From the NCBI RefSeq assembly GCF_900215605.1, contig NZ_OBEL01000007.1, positions 170,876-234,875 on the forward strand: DNA of 64,000 bases. The letters are read 5' to 3'. The notes beneath the pieces are model-generated. The model did no database searches. It was given only the letters and a program-made list of their open reading frames with translations, and was not told the origin of the DNA. This stretch comes from Cohaesibacter gelatinilyticus. GTDB taxonomy: Bacteria; Pseudomonadota; Alphaproteobacteria; Rhizobiales; Cohaesibacteraceae. Positions 24,003 to 32,222 of the stretch are shown here, piece after piece (position 1 is the first letter of the stretch; the number at the start of each line of letters is the position of its first letter). The position numbers and the translations under genes are program-made.

Positions 24003-25708
24003 TGGCTCCATCCATTCGTCAGCGCCATCAATCTCGCCTCGAAGGCATGCGCGAAGAGCGCAGCTATTACGAGGCCAACTGGCGCGATTATGACAAATAT
24101 ATTGCCCCCGGTCGGTTGCGCCTGAATGGCCAACGGCGCAAGGGCGAACGCAACATGCAGGACATTCTGGACGAGACGGCTCTGCTGGCCAAACGCACCT
24201 TCCAGTCCGGCATGCATTCGGGCCTTACGTCCCCTGCACGTCCCTGGATGAAACTGCGCACCATGGATCCGGACATGAAGGAGTTCGGCCCGGTCAAGGA
24301 CTACCTCTATCACTGTGAACAGATCATCCAGCATGTGATGCGTGGCTCCAATGTCTATAACGCCCTGCATTCCGCCTATGGTGATCTGGGCCTGTTCGGT
24401 CAGTCCTGTATGCTGATTGTCGGAGACGGGCCAGGCCTGCGCGCCATTCCCATGATGACCGGTCAATATTGGATCGCTCAGAATGACAAAGGCCGGGTTG
24501 ATACCCTCTATCGTCAGATCAAGATGACGGTGGAGCAAGTGGTTGGCAAATTCGTCGCCAAAGCCAATGGCGATATGGATTGGTCGCGTGTCTCCAACAC
24601 CATCAAGACGCTCTGGGATCAGGGAAAATATGACAGCTGGATCGACATCTGCCACGCGGTGGAGCCGAGAAAGAACCGCGACCAAAGCAAGAAGACCAAG
24701 GCTCACAAGCCCTTTGCCTCCAATTATTGGGAAGATGGGCAATCGGGCGATGGGATGCTGTCGGAGAATGGCTTTGACTTCAACCGCATTTTGGCTCCAC
24801 GCTATGAAGCCGATGGCGAAGATGTTTATGGCTCCGGCCATCCGGGCGAGGTCAGCCTGCCTGCGGTCAAGCAATTGCAGTCCGAACAGCGGATGAAAGG
24901 CCAAGGCATCGACAAGATTGTCCGCCCGCCCATGCAGGGACCAAGCAGCCTGCGGGCGCAAGGGGTCTCCACCCTTCCCGGCAAGATCAATTATATCGAT
25001 GATCCATCAGGTCGCGCCGGTTTGCGTCCGGTCATGGAGGTCAATCTGCGCCTTGGTGAGCTGGCCGCTGATATTCAGGACATCCAGAACCGTATCGACA
25101 AGATCTGGTATGCGGATCTGTTCTTCGCCATCACCCAGATGCAAGGCGTGCAGCCCCGTAATGTGCTGGAACTGACCCAGCGCAAGGAAGAGCAGTTGCT
25201 GCAGCTTGGCCCGGTGGTGGAACGTCAGATCCATGAACAGACCAATCCATTGGTCGAGATCGTCTTTCAGACCTGCGAGGAAGCCGGACTTCTGCCCGAG
25301 CCACCGACGGAACTGGTGGAGCGTGAAGAAGAGCTGGAGATCGAAAATATCTCTCTTCTGGCCCAAGCTCAACGGGCTGTGGCAACCGGATCCATCGAGC
25401 GATTGGTCGGTTTTGCCGGACAGATCCTCTCGGTCAAACCGGACGTGGCAGACAAGCTGGATCTGGATCAGGCCATTGATGAATATGCCGAAGCCATCGG
25501 CTCCCCATCGACGCTGATCAAATCCGACGATGATGTGAAAGCCATGCGCGACGAGCGAGAACAGCAAATGCAGGCACAGCAGCAAGCCTCCATGGCCAGC
25601 CAGATGATGCCAGCGGTGAAAGATGGCGCACAAGCCGCTCATCTGATGTCGCAAACAAAGGCGGCGGATGACGGTGACAATCTCCTCGCACAACTTGGAT
25701 TGAGCTGA
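24002..25708 (+). CDS. Phage portal (head-tail connector) protein
   Basis: The 568-residue protein matches the podoviral 'head to tail connecting protein' family. Residues about 15-80 contain REERSYYEANWRDYDKYIAPGR and the ALLAKRTFQSGMHSGLTSPAR stretch, and a long helical region follows. The C-terminal Gln/Ala-rich tail (about 510-568) is typical. It forms the dodecameric ring at the capsid vertex through which DNA passes. It overlaps the next gene by one base. Confidence 0.93.
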   Translation: MAPSIRQRHQSRLEGMREERSYYEANWRDYDKYIAPGRLRLNGQRRKGERNMQDILDETALLAKRTFQSGMHSGLTSPARPWMKLRTMDPDMKEFGPVKDYLYHCEQIIQHVMRGSNVYNALHSAYGDLGLFGQSCMLIVGDGPGLRAIPMMTGQYWIAQNDKGRVDTLYRQIKMTVEQVVGKFVAKANGDMDWSRVSNTIKTLWDQGKYDSWIDICHAVEPRKNRDQSKKTKAHKPFASNYWEDGQSGDGMLSENGFDFNRILAPRYEADGEDVYGSGHPGEVSLPAVKQLQSEQRMKGQGIDKIVRPPMQGPSSLRAQGVSTLPGKINYIDDPSGRAGLRPVMEVNLRLGELAADIQDIQNRIDKIWYADLFFAITQMQGVQPRNVLELTQRKEEQLLQLGPVVERQIHEQTNPLVEIVFQTCEEAGLLPEPPTELVEREEELEIENISLLAQAQRAVATGSIERLVGFAGQILSVKPDVADKLDLDQAIDEYAEAIGSPSTLIKSDDDVKAMRDEREQQMQAQQQASMASQMMPAVKDGAQAAHLMSQTKAADDGDNLLAQLGLS

Positions 25709-26034
25709 TGAGCAAAGATCAAAGTGAAGAACAGGATCAGGAATTGGGCGAGCGAGAGCGCCAACTCCGTGAAGATACGTACAACATGTTGCGAAATCCG
25801 CAAAGCATGAGATGCATATGGTGGATTTTACAACAATGCGGAATTTACGGCGTCAGCTTCACCGGGGACGAGATGACCGCATTTCGGGAAGGCCAAAGAT
25901 CCATCGGTCTGACCATCATCCAGAAAATCGCAGAAGTGGATGAGACGGCCTATCCGACCTTGATGCTCGAAATGAGCAAGTTTGAAGCAAAAATCAAGGA
26001 AGCCGAGGAGGCAGGAAAGAGCGATGATGAGTGA
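25708..26034 (+). CDS. Bbp19-like phage protein
   Basis: The 108-residue protein has RQLREDTYNMLRNPQSMRCI and a GVSFTGDEMTAFREGQRSIG stretch (about 48-67), as in Bordetella phage BPP-1 Bbp19 and relatives located between portal and scaffold genes. Its precise role is unknown. Confidence 0.75.
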   Translation: MSKDQSEEQDQELGERERQLREDTYNMLRNPQSMRCIWWILQQCGIYGVSFTGDEMTAFREGQRSIGLTIIQKIAEVDETAYPTLMLEMSKFEAKIKEAEEAGKSDDE

Positions 26035-26794
26035 ACGAAAAACCAAGGCAGCCAGCCCCGACACCGTAAGGCCTGGAGCATCCAACGCTTCCATTTTTGC
26101 AGGCGTCCTGAAACTGCCTCGTCCTGTTCTGTCTCCCGAGGATGGGACGGGCATTGGTGAGCAATCTGTAAGCGATACGCTTTATGGAGATGCGGCACCA
26201 GCCCCTGATGAGGGAGGCGACGCTCTGGGCCACGAGCCCGGCTCCCTCATCGGGGACGATGTAGCAGACGCACAAAATATTGATGGTGATGGCGACCAAG
26301 AGAACGGGGGCGAGAACGAAGGCTCCCATCTCGACCATGTGCCGGAAGATGGCGTCTATGATTTCTCCTCGCTTGATCTGCCAAAAGGCATGGAGATTGA
26401 CGACCAGCTGTCCGCCATGGCTGGCCCGCGCATGGCCGAGGCCAACATGAGCCAGAACCAGGCCAATGCGGTGGCTGGCGTCCTCACCGACATGCGCAAG
26501 AAACAGATCGAGGATTGGCATCAAACCAACCGCGATTGGCAGAATTCCGTGAAATCGGATCGGGAGATTGGCGGAGACAATCTGCGAACCTCCATTCAGG
26601 CATCCGAGAAATTTCTGGACGAATTCGGCACCCAGGAGCTGCGCGATTATCTGATCAGCTCCGGTGGTGGCAATCATCCAGAAATCATCCGTGCTTTTGC
26701 CCGTGCAGGACAAGCACTGGCAGAGGACAACCCGGGCGGCAAAGCAAGCGGCGGAAAGCTTGATACTGCGTCCATTCTTTACCCAGACGACTAA
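26024..26794 (+). CDS. Probable phage scaffolding/assembly protein
   Basis: The roughly 256-residue acidic, Gly/Asp-rich protein (low-complexity about 50-110) has a helical C-terminal half (ADMRKKQIEDWHQTNRDWQN at about 160). Position directly before the major capsid gene and composition match scaffolding proteins. It starts at tandem ATGs within the end of the Bbp19-like gene, behind AGGAAAG. Confidence 0.7.
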   Translation: MMSERKTKAASPDTVRPGASNASIFAGVLKLPRPVLSPEDGTGIGEQSVSDTLYGDAAPAPDEGGDALGHEPGSLIGDDVADAQNIDGDGDQENGGENEGSHLDHVPEDGVYDFSSLDLPKGMEIDDQLSAMAGPRMAEANMSQNQANAVAGVLTDMRKKQIEDWHQTNRDWQNSVKSDREIGGDNLRTSIQASEKFLDEFGTQELRDYLISSGGGNHPEIIRAFARAGQALAEDNPGGKASGGKLDTASILYPDD

Positions 26795-26811
26795 CAGAGA
26801 GGTCGAAGTCA

Positions 26812-27837
26812 ATGGCTGTATTGGCTCAAAAATTCTTAACGCTTGCAGATCTCGCCAAACGTGGCGGTGGCAAGGGAGCAGAAATGGCTCAGGTGATTGA
26901 GCTTCTGGCTCAGGAAAACCCCATCCTTGAGGATGCGGTTGCCATGGAATGTAACCAGGGCAAGAGCCATCTGCACAATATCCGCACCCGCCTGCCACAG
27001 GTGGCTTGGGGCAAGTTGTATAAAGGCATCCCGCAGAGCAAATCCGACATCCAGCAGGTCGAAGACACCACCGGTTTCGTGGAAGCGCTGGCAACCATCG
27101 ATTCCCGCCTGCTGAAATTGTCAAAGAATCCGGCACAGGTGCGCCTGACCGAAAGCTCTGCTTTCATCGAAGCTCTGAACCAGGAAGTCGCAACCGGCAT
27201 CTTCTATCATGACACCAAGACCGGCCCGGAAAAATTCATGGGTCTGTCCGTGCGCTATTCCGAATATGCCACCGGCGATAAAGGCAAGGGCGCAGCCAAT
27301 CAGGTGATTGATGGCGGCGGCCGTGGCTCCGACAATACCTCCATCTGGTTTGTCACCTGGGGCGATCGCTTCACCCATCTGCTCTATCCACAAGGCTCCA
27401 CTGCTGGTGTCCAGCGTGAGGACAAGGGCGAGCAGCGCATTCACGATGATCAGGGCAATCCTTTCTATGTCAAGGAAGAGCTGTTCAGCTGGCATGTGGG
27501 CATGGCCGTCAATGACTGGCGCTACAATGCTCGAATTGCCAACATCGATGCAAGCGAAGTCGCAGCAGGCAATGTCGATGTCTATGCCCTGATGCGTCAG
27601 GCTTACTATCGCCTGAAATCTCGTCGTGTGCCGGGTGGCAAGACCTGCATCTACATGAATTCCGACATGATGGAAGCACTGGACAAGCTGGCAACCAATG
27701 CTGGCAGTTCGGACAATTTTGTCCGCCTGACCCGTCAGGACGTTGCCGGTGAGGAAGTGCTGACCTATCGCGGCATTCCAATTCGCGAAACCGATGCCCT
27801 GCTCAATTCAGAAGAGATGGTTCCAGCTGCGCAATAA
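26812..27837 (+). CDS. Major capsid protein (Bbp17-like)
   Basis: The 341-residue protein has the features of BPP-1 Bbp17-type major capsid proteins: an N-terminal arm MAVLAQKFLTLADLAKR, then RTRLPQVAWGKLYKGIPQSKS (about 61-81) and a late ...YRLKSRRVPGGKTCIYMNSDM stretch (about 260-290). It should build the icosahedral shell with the HK97 fold. Confidence 0.9.
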   Translation: MAVLAQKFLTLADLAKRGGGKGAEMAQVIELLAQENPILEDAVAMECNQGKSHLHNIRTRLPQVAWGKLYKGIPQSKSDIQQVEDTTGFVEALATIDSRLLKLSKNPAQVRLTESSAFIEALNQEVATGIFYHDTKTGPEKFMGLSVRYSEYATGDKGKGAANQVIDGGGRGSDNTSIWFVTWGDRFTHLLYPQGSTAGVQREDKGEQRIHDDQGNPFYVKEELFSWHVGMAVNDWRYNARIANIDASEVAAGNVDVYALMRQAYYRLKSRRVPGGKTCIYMNSDMMEALDKLATNAGSSDNFVRLTRQDVAGEEVLTYRGIPIRETDALLNSEEMVPAAQ

Positions 27838-27875
27838 CCCCGCTGGCTCTCATTCATTTCAAAAGGACATTCAAC

Positions 27876-28319
27876 ATGATCTTTGATACTCAAACTCTCT
27901 TTTCCGATCAGCAAGCGGTCACCGCCTCTGCCCGGTCTGAAAATGTGCTGGATCTGGGCGACATGGGCATTCCCCATGGCAACAAACAGGCACCAGTACG
28001 CGACATCGGCGAAGGCACGCCCTTGCCGCTTCTGGTTCAAGTGACCGAGGATTTTGCTGGCCTGACGTCACTGGAAATCCAGGTACAGACCTCTGATCAG
28101 TCTGATTTCAGCTCTGATGTGCGCCTGCATACCAGCTCCGGTCCGGTACCGGTGGCAAAGCTGAAAGCTGGTTGGAAATTCGGCGTCACCTCTCTGCCGG
28201 TGGCAGATAAGGACGGCATGGGCCGCTATCTGTCCATCAATTACGTCAAGTCCGGCTCGGATGCCACGGCAGGTAAAATCACTGCTGGTCTGGTGGCTGC
28301 GGTCCAGACCGATGGCTAG
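27876..28319 (+). CDS. Bbp16-like phage capsid-associated protein
   Basis: The 147-residue beta-rich protein begins MIFDTQTLFSDQQAVTAS and follows the capsid gene, as Bbp16 does in BPP-1, where it stabilises or decorates the capsid. An RBS (AAAGGA) precedes the ATG. Confidence 0.8.
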   Translation: MIFDTQTLFSDQQAVTASARSENVLDLGDMGIPHGNKQAPVRDIGEGTPLPLLVQVTEDFAGLTSLEIQVQTSDQSDFSSDVRLHTSSGPVPVAKLKAGWKFGVTSLPVADKDGMGRYLSINYVKSGSDATAGKITAGLVAAVQTDG

Positions 28320-28527
28320 CCCCCGACGCTTTGACGGCAAGGTCCGGGCCATGCGCCCGGGCTATTGCGGCGGATTGGTGCGCAAGGAAGGCGAGATCTT
28401 CGACTTCAACGGCATTCTGGGCAGCTGGATGGACCCGCAAGAACCATCCGTCCCGGCCAGCAAAGCTCCGATCAAGAAGCCCCTGCGCAAACCAGCCGCC
28501 AAACGGGCAAGCAATCAGGCCCAATAA
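28312..28527 (+). CDS. Short basic phage protein
   Basis: The 71-residue protein overlaps the previous gene by eight bases. The N-terminal half (VRAMRPGYCGGLVRKEGEIFDF) resembles small phage proteins found after Bbp16-type genes, and the tail is Lys/Ala/Pro-rich. Function unknown. Confidence 0.65.
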   Translation: MASPRRFDGKVRAMRPGYCGGLVRKEGEIFDFNGILGSWMDPQEPSVPASKAPIKKPLRKPAAKRASNQAQ

Positions 28528-28535
28528 TCCATCTT

Positions 28536-28561
28536 AGAGAAGGGACATGCGCCCCTTCTCT
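28536..28561 (+). terminator. Hairpin between capsid and tail gene blocks
   Basis: A perfect 9-bp stem, AGAGAAGGG/CCCTTCTCT (28536-28544 and 28553-28561), has no T-run after it. It may be a processing site or weak terminator inside the late operon. Confidence 0.45.
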
Positions 28562-28608
28562 CCCTGCCACCGACTGATCGTAAGCCCAGGCTCTCCCGGA
28601 GATGGACA

Positions 28609-29181
28609 ATGACATCCGAAGTTGAAATTTATAATCTCGCTCTGTCTCACATCGGCATCACCGTGCCGGTTGCATCGCCAACGGAAAAGAGCAACGAGGC
28701 GAAGCAATGCCGGCTGCATTTTGCCCATGCGGTGCGCGCCTTGCAGAACTTTCCCTACGATTTTCTGAAAACCACCCGCTCTCTGGCCATGATCGGCCAT
28801 GGAGAGAATGGCGACCATGTCTATGATTTGCCGCGTGACATGATCCGCCTGATCAAACTGGCCAGCACGATTGATGATAACAGCCTGCCGGTGCATGACT
28901 ATGCGCTGCGCGGCGGACAGCTGCATTGCAAGATCTCCCCGGCCTATCTCACCTATACCAAGCCGGTGCTCGATAGCTCGCTCTTCCCGCCCAGCTTCAT
29001 TGACGCCCTTAGCTGGGAACTGGCAGCGCGCATCTGCTTTCCGCTGACCAAAGACCAGAAGCTGCGGCAGGAAACCTTTCAGATCGCACAAATGCGCCAG
29101 CCAAAGGCAGAAGAAATCAACGCCAATAATGAAATAGACAGCTGGGACTTGCCCGCCAATCATCTGGAGGCGCGTTCCTGA
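28609..29181 (+). CDS. Phage tail tubular protein A-like (gatekeeper)
   Basis: The 190-residue protein starts EVEIYNLALSHIG, the signature opening of T7 gp11-like adaptor proteins. It continues with CRLHFAHAVRALQNFPYDFL and a late ...SFIDALSWELAARICFPLT stretch. It forms the ring joining portal and nozzle. It overlaps the following gene by one base. Confidence 0.88.
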   Translation: MTSEVEIYNLALSHIGITVPVASPTEKSNEAKQCRLHFAHAVRALQNFPYDFLKTTRSLAMIGHGENGDHVYDLPRDMIRLIKLASTIDDNSLPVHDYALRGGQLHCKISPAYLTYTKPVLDSSLFPPSFIDALSWELAARICFPLTKDQKLRQETFQIAQMRQPKAEEINANNEIDSWDLPANHLEARS

Positions 29182-31256
29182 TGTCAGTCCTTCGTAACAT
29201 GCAGCCCGCCTTTGTCGGCGGCCTTTTGTCCAGCACTCTTTGGTCGCGGGTGGATCTGTCCAAATATGCCACCGGTCTGAAGCGTGCCGACAATATCCTG
29301 CTCCATGCCCATGGCGGTGCATCCAACCGGCCCGGCCTTGTCTTTGTCGACGAGACCCGCACCAGCGGCAAAGCCCGCTTGCTGCCGTTTGATTTCGACG
29401 TCGGCTCCGATCAGACCTATATCCTTGTCTTCACCCATCAAAAACTGCGGATCATCCGCTCCGGCTCCCCCATCAAATCCGGCAATGTGGGCGACAGCAA
29501 TCGCCCCTATTATGAGGTGGATACTCCCTATACCGACACCGATATCGATCAGTTGGTGATGGTACAGGAAAAGGACATTGCCTATATCAGCCACCGAAAT
29601 CACCCGCCGCACAAGCTCTCTCGCTATGGCGATCTGGATTGGCGGCTGGAAGAGATGGATTTCTCCATCAAGATGACAGCCCCGACCGATGTGGCGGCAT
29701 CAGCGGAATCCGGCTCCGGCTCCACCAGCTATAGCTACAAGGTCTCGGCCGTTCATCAATCCACCAAGGAAGAAAGCCTGCCCTCGGTTTCGGTCAGCGT
29801 CAGCAATGATCTGACCACCGCAGGCCACAAGAACAAGATCAGCTGGACCGCCCATTCGGATGCCAGAAAATATGTGGTCTATAAGGAAGACAACGGTCTT
29901 TATGGCCTGGCCGGCACCACGACTGCCACCAGTTTCATTGATGAAAATATCACCGCCGATCTGTCCGACGCTCCGCAGGAAGTGGTCAATCCCTTTGATG
30001 GCGCGGGCAACTATCCCGGTGCGGTGGGGTTCTTCGAACAACGCCTGACCCTGCCCTCGACCAACAACAATCCATCCGCCATCGATCTCAGCCAATCAGC
30101 CAATTACGAAAATTTCAGCTCTGCCTCTCCGGCCAAGGCATCGGACGCCATCGCCTTTCGCATTCCCTCTTCCCGCCGAAATGAAATCAACAGCGTGGTC
30201 AGCATGCCGCGCGGACTGGCAGTCTTTGGCACAGCCGGGGAATGGGTGGTCAAGGGCAGCTCCGACGATCACCTGACCCCCTCCAATCCGCTGGTGCGCC
30301 AGCAATCCTATTATGGCTCCAGCAGGGTCCAGCCCATTATTTGTGGCAAAACCATCCTCTATGCGGTCGCCCGTGGCGGCGTGGTCCGCGATTTCAATTA
30401 TGACTTCTCATCAGATAGTTATGGCGGCGCGGATCTCACCGTTCTGGCCCGGCATCTGTTTGAAGGCAAGGAAATCAAATCCTGGGCCTATGCCCAAGCG
30501 CCCCATTCCATCGTGCCGGTGGTGCTGGACGACGGTGCCTGCGCCGTCATGACCTATATGAAGGAACATGAAGTCTGGGGCTGGACTGAATTCAAGACCA
30601 AAGGCCAGTTTGAAGATGTCTGCGTCATCGCCGAAGGCAATGAGGATGTGGTCTATTTCGTCATCAAGCGCATGATTGGTGGTCAGGAAAAACGCTTCAT
30701 CGAAAAGATGCATACCCGCGTCTTTGAAGACAGCAAGCAATGCTTCTTTGTCGATAGCGGCCTCAGCTATAGCGGCTCTCCGGTCGATAGCATCTCCGGC
30801 CTGACCCATCTGGAAGGCGAAACAGTCGTAGCGCTGGCCGATGGCAATGTGGTGCGCGATCTCAGCGTCAGCGGTGGCCAGATCACTCTGCCCATCAAAG
30901 CCTCCATCATTCATGTGGGCCTGTCCTATGAAGCGGTGCTGCAAACACTGGATCTGGACCTTGGCACCGTTCAGGGCCTTGGCACGGTTCAGGGCCGCCA
31001 AAAGGCCATTGGTTCCATCTCGGTCCGGTTGAACCAGTCACGCGGCCTTTGGATCGGCCCAGATGAGGACAATCTGCATGAATGGAAACAAAGATCCACG
31101 GAAGACTGGAACGAGCCGACCGATCTCTTTACCGGCATCATGCAGTTCAACCCCTCTGGTCGCTGGTCGCAAGGGGCCACCACCATCATCAAACAAAAAG
31201 ACCCGCTGCCCATGAGCGTGCTGTCCATCATGCCGGAGATCGTCATCGGTGGTTGA
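29181..31256 (+). CDS. Phage tail tubular protein B-like (nozzle)
   Basis: The 691-residue beta-rich protein opens SVLRNMQPAFVGGLLSSTLW. Like T7 gp12-type nozzle proteins it carries a GLKRADNILLHAHGGASNRPG stretch (about 33-53) and GVVRDFNYDFSSDSYGGADL (about 400). It includes a fibronectin-like inserted domain (about 170-270). It forms the distal tail tube of the short podoviral tail. Confidence 0.9.
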   Translation: MSVLRNMQPAFVGGLLSSTLWSRVDLSKYATGLKRADNILLHAHGGASNRPGLVFVDETRTSGKARLLPFDFDVGSDQTYILVFTHQKLRIIRSGSPIKSGNVGDSNRPYYEVDTPYTDTDIDQLVMVQEKDIAYISHRNHPPHKLSRYGDLDWRLEEMDFSIKMTAPTDVAASAESGSGSTSYSYKVSAVHQSTKEESLPSVSVSVSNDLTTAGHKNKISWTAHSDARKYVVYKEDNGLYGLAGTTTATSFIDENITADLSDAPQEVVNPFDGAGNYPGAVGFFEQRLTLPSTNNNPSAIDLSQSANYENFSSASPAKASDAIAFRIPSSRRNEINSVVSMPRGLAVFGTAGEWVVKGSSDDHLTPSNPLVRQQSYYGSSRVQPIICGKTILYAVARGGVVRDFNYDFSSDSYGGADLTVLARHLFEGKEIKSWAYAQAPHSIVPVVLDDGACAVMTYMKEHEVWGWTEFKTKGQFEDVCVIAEGNEDVVYFVIKRMIGGQEKRFIEKMHTRVFEDSKQCFFVDSGLSYSGSPVDSISGLTHLEGETVVALADGNVVRDLSVSGGQITLPIKASIIHVGLSYEAVLQTLDLDLGTVQGLGTVQGRQKAIGSISVRLNQSRGLWIGPDEDNLHEWKQRSTEDWNEPTDLFTGIMQFNPSGRWSQGATTIIKQKDPLPMSVLSIMPEIVIGG

Positions 31257-31710
31257 GATCAGGATCATACCGGCCACAAAGGACCATGCCCACGACCTTG
31301 CTCCGCGTATGCGAAAGGCAGATCGCGACGAGGTCATGGCAGGCTCCGGGCAATTGCCGCTTCAGGCGCTGCTCTTTTCCATGGAGCAATCGGATGAGGC
31401 CTGGACAGCCTTCATCGATGGCCGGGTGGAGGTCATGTTCGGGGTCGGCACCATCAATATGCTCTATGGCATCGGGGCCCCCTGGCTGCTGGGCAGCGAT
31501 GCCATCAAGACCCATTACCGCGCCTTTTTGCGGCAGTCACTGTTGTGGAAATCGCACCTAAACTCTCAATACAGCGAATTACACAACATGGTGGATGATC
31601 GCAACAAGGTGAGCAAGCGCTGGCTGCAATGGCTCGGCTTCGAGCTGGGCCCGGCCATCGATATCGGAAATGGCCTGCATTTCCGCGAATTCTGGATGAG
31701 GAAAATGTGA
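31249..31710 (+). CDS. GNAT-like internal virion protein (gp13-like)
   Basis: The 153-residue protein resembles the acetyltransferase-like phage proteins that occupy the T7 gp13 position (RIIPATKDHAHDLAPRMRKAD; AFIDGRVEVMFGVG; YGIGAPWLLGSDAI). The start is GTG, overlapping the nozzle gene by eight bases. Whether it has enzymatic activity is unclear. Confidence 0.82.
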   Translation: MVEIRIIPATKDHAHDLAPRMRKADRDEVMAGSGQLPLQALLFSMEQSDEAWTAFIDGRVEVMFGVGTINMLYGIGAPWLLGSDAIKTHYRAFLRQSLLWKSHLNSQYSELHNMVDDRNKVSKRWLQWLGFELGPAIDIGNGLHFREFWMRKM

Positions 31711-32222
31711 TGTGTGATTTGGGAATTGCCCTCGGCCTTGCCAGCACGGCAATTGGCGCGGCCGGATCCATGGCGCAGGCACAGGCGCAAGCCGATGCTG
31801 CCAATTACAATGCGCAAGTCGCCGAGATGAATGCCCGTCTGGCCGAAAAGCGCTCCAAGGATGCCTTTGATCGCGGCCAGAAGGAAGAACAGGCCAAACG
31901 CGAGGAAGTCTCCCAACTGATTGGCCGCCAACGCGCCGCCATGGCAGCAAATGGCGTCGATATCGCCTATGGCTCCCCGCTCGATACCTTGGTGGATGCC
32001 AAGACCATGGGCGAGCTGGACGCCCTGACCGTGCGCACCAACACAGCCCGCGAGGCCTACAACCATGATGTCGACGCAGTGAACAAACGCTCAAAGGCAC
32101 AACTCCATCGCATGGAAGCCAAGGCCGCCACGACAGGCGGTTATCTCAGCGCCATGGGCTCGCTCATTGGCGGCTTTGGCACGGCTTACGGTGACGCGAA
32201 GAAAGCGGGGTATTTCAAGTAA
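31710..32222 (+). CDS. Internal virion protein (gp14-like)
   Basis: The 170-residue protein starts MCDLGIALGLASTAIG, with an Ala/Gln-rich coiled coil (about 22-75) and a Gly-rich C-terminal hydrophobic stretch. This is the usual layout of gp14-type ejection proteins, which enter the host envelope during DNA injection. It overlaps both neighbours by one base (TGATG; TAATG). Confidence 0.82.
   Translation: MCDLGIALGLASTAIGAAGSMAQAQAQADAANYNAQVAEMNARLAEKRSKDAFDRGQKEEQAKREEVSQLIGRQRAAMAANGVDIAYGSPLDTLVDAKTMGELDALTVRTNTAREAYNHDVDAVNKRSKAQLHRMEAKAATTGGYLSAMGSLIGGFGTAYGDAKKAGYFK

Noticed and set aside
25994..27136. A 380-codon minus-strand frame across scaffold and capsid genes
   Set aside because: It runs opposite to clear virion genes, has no ribosome binding site and has no recognisable domains.
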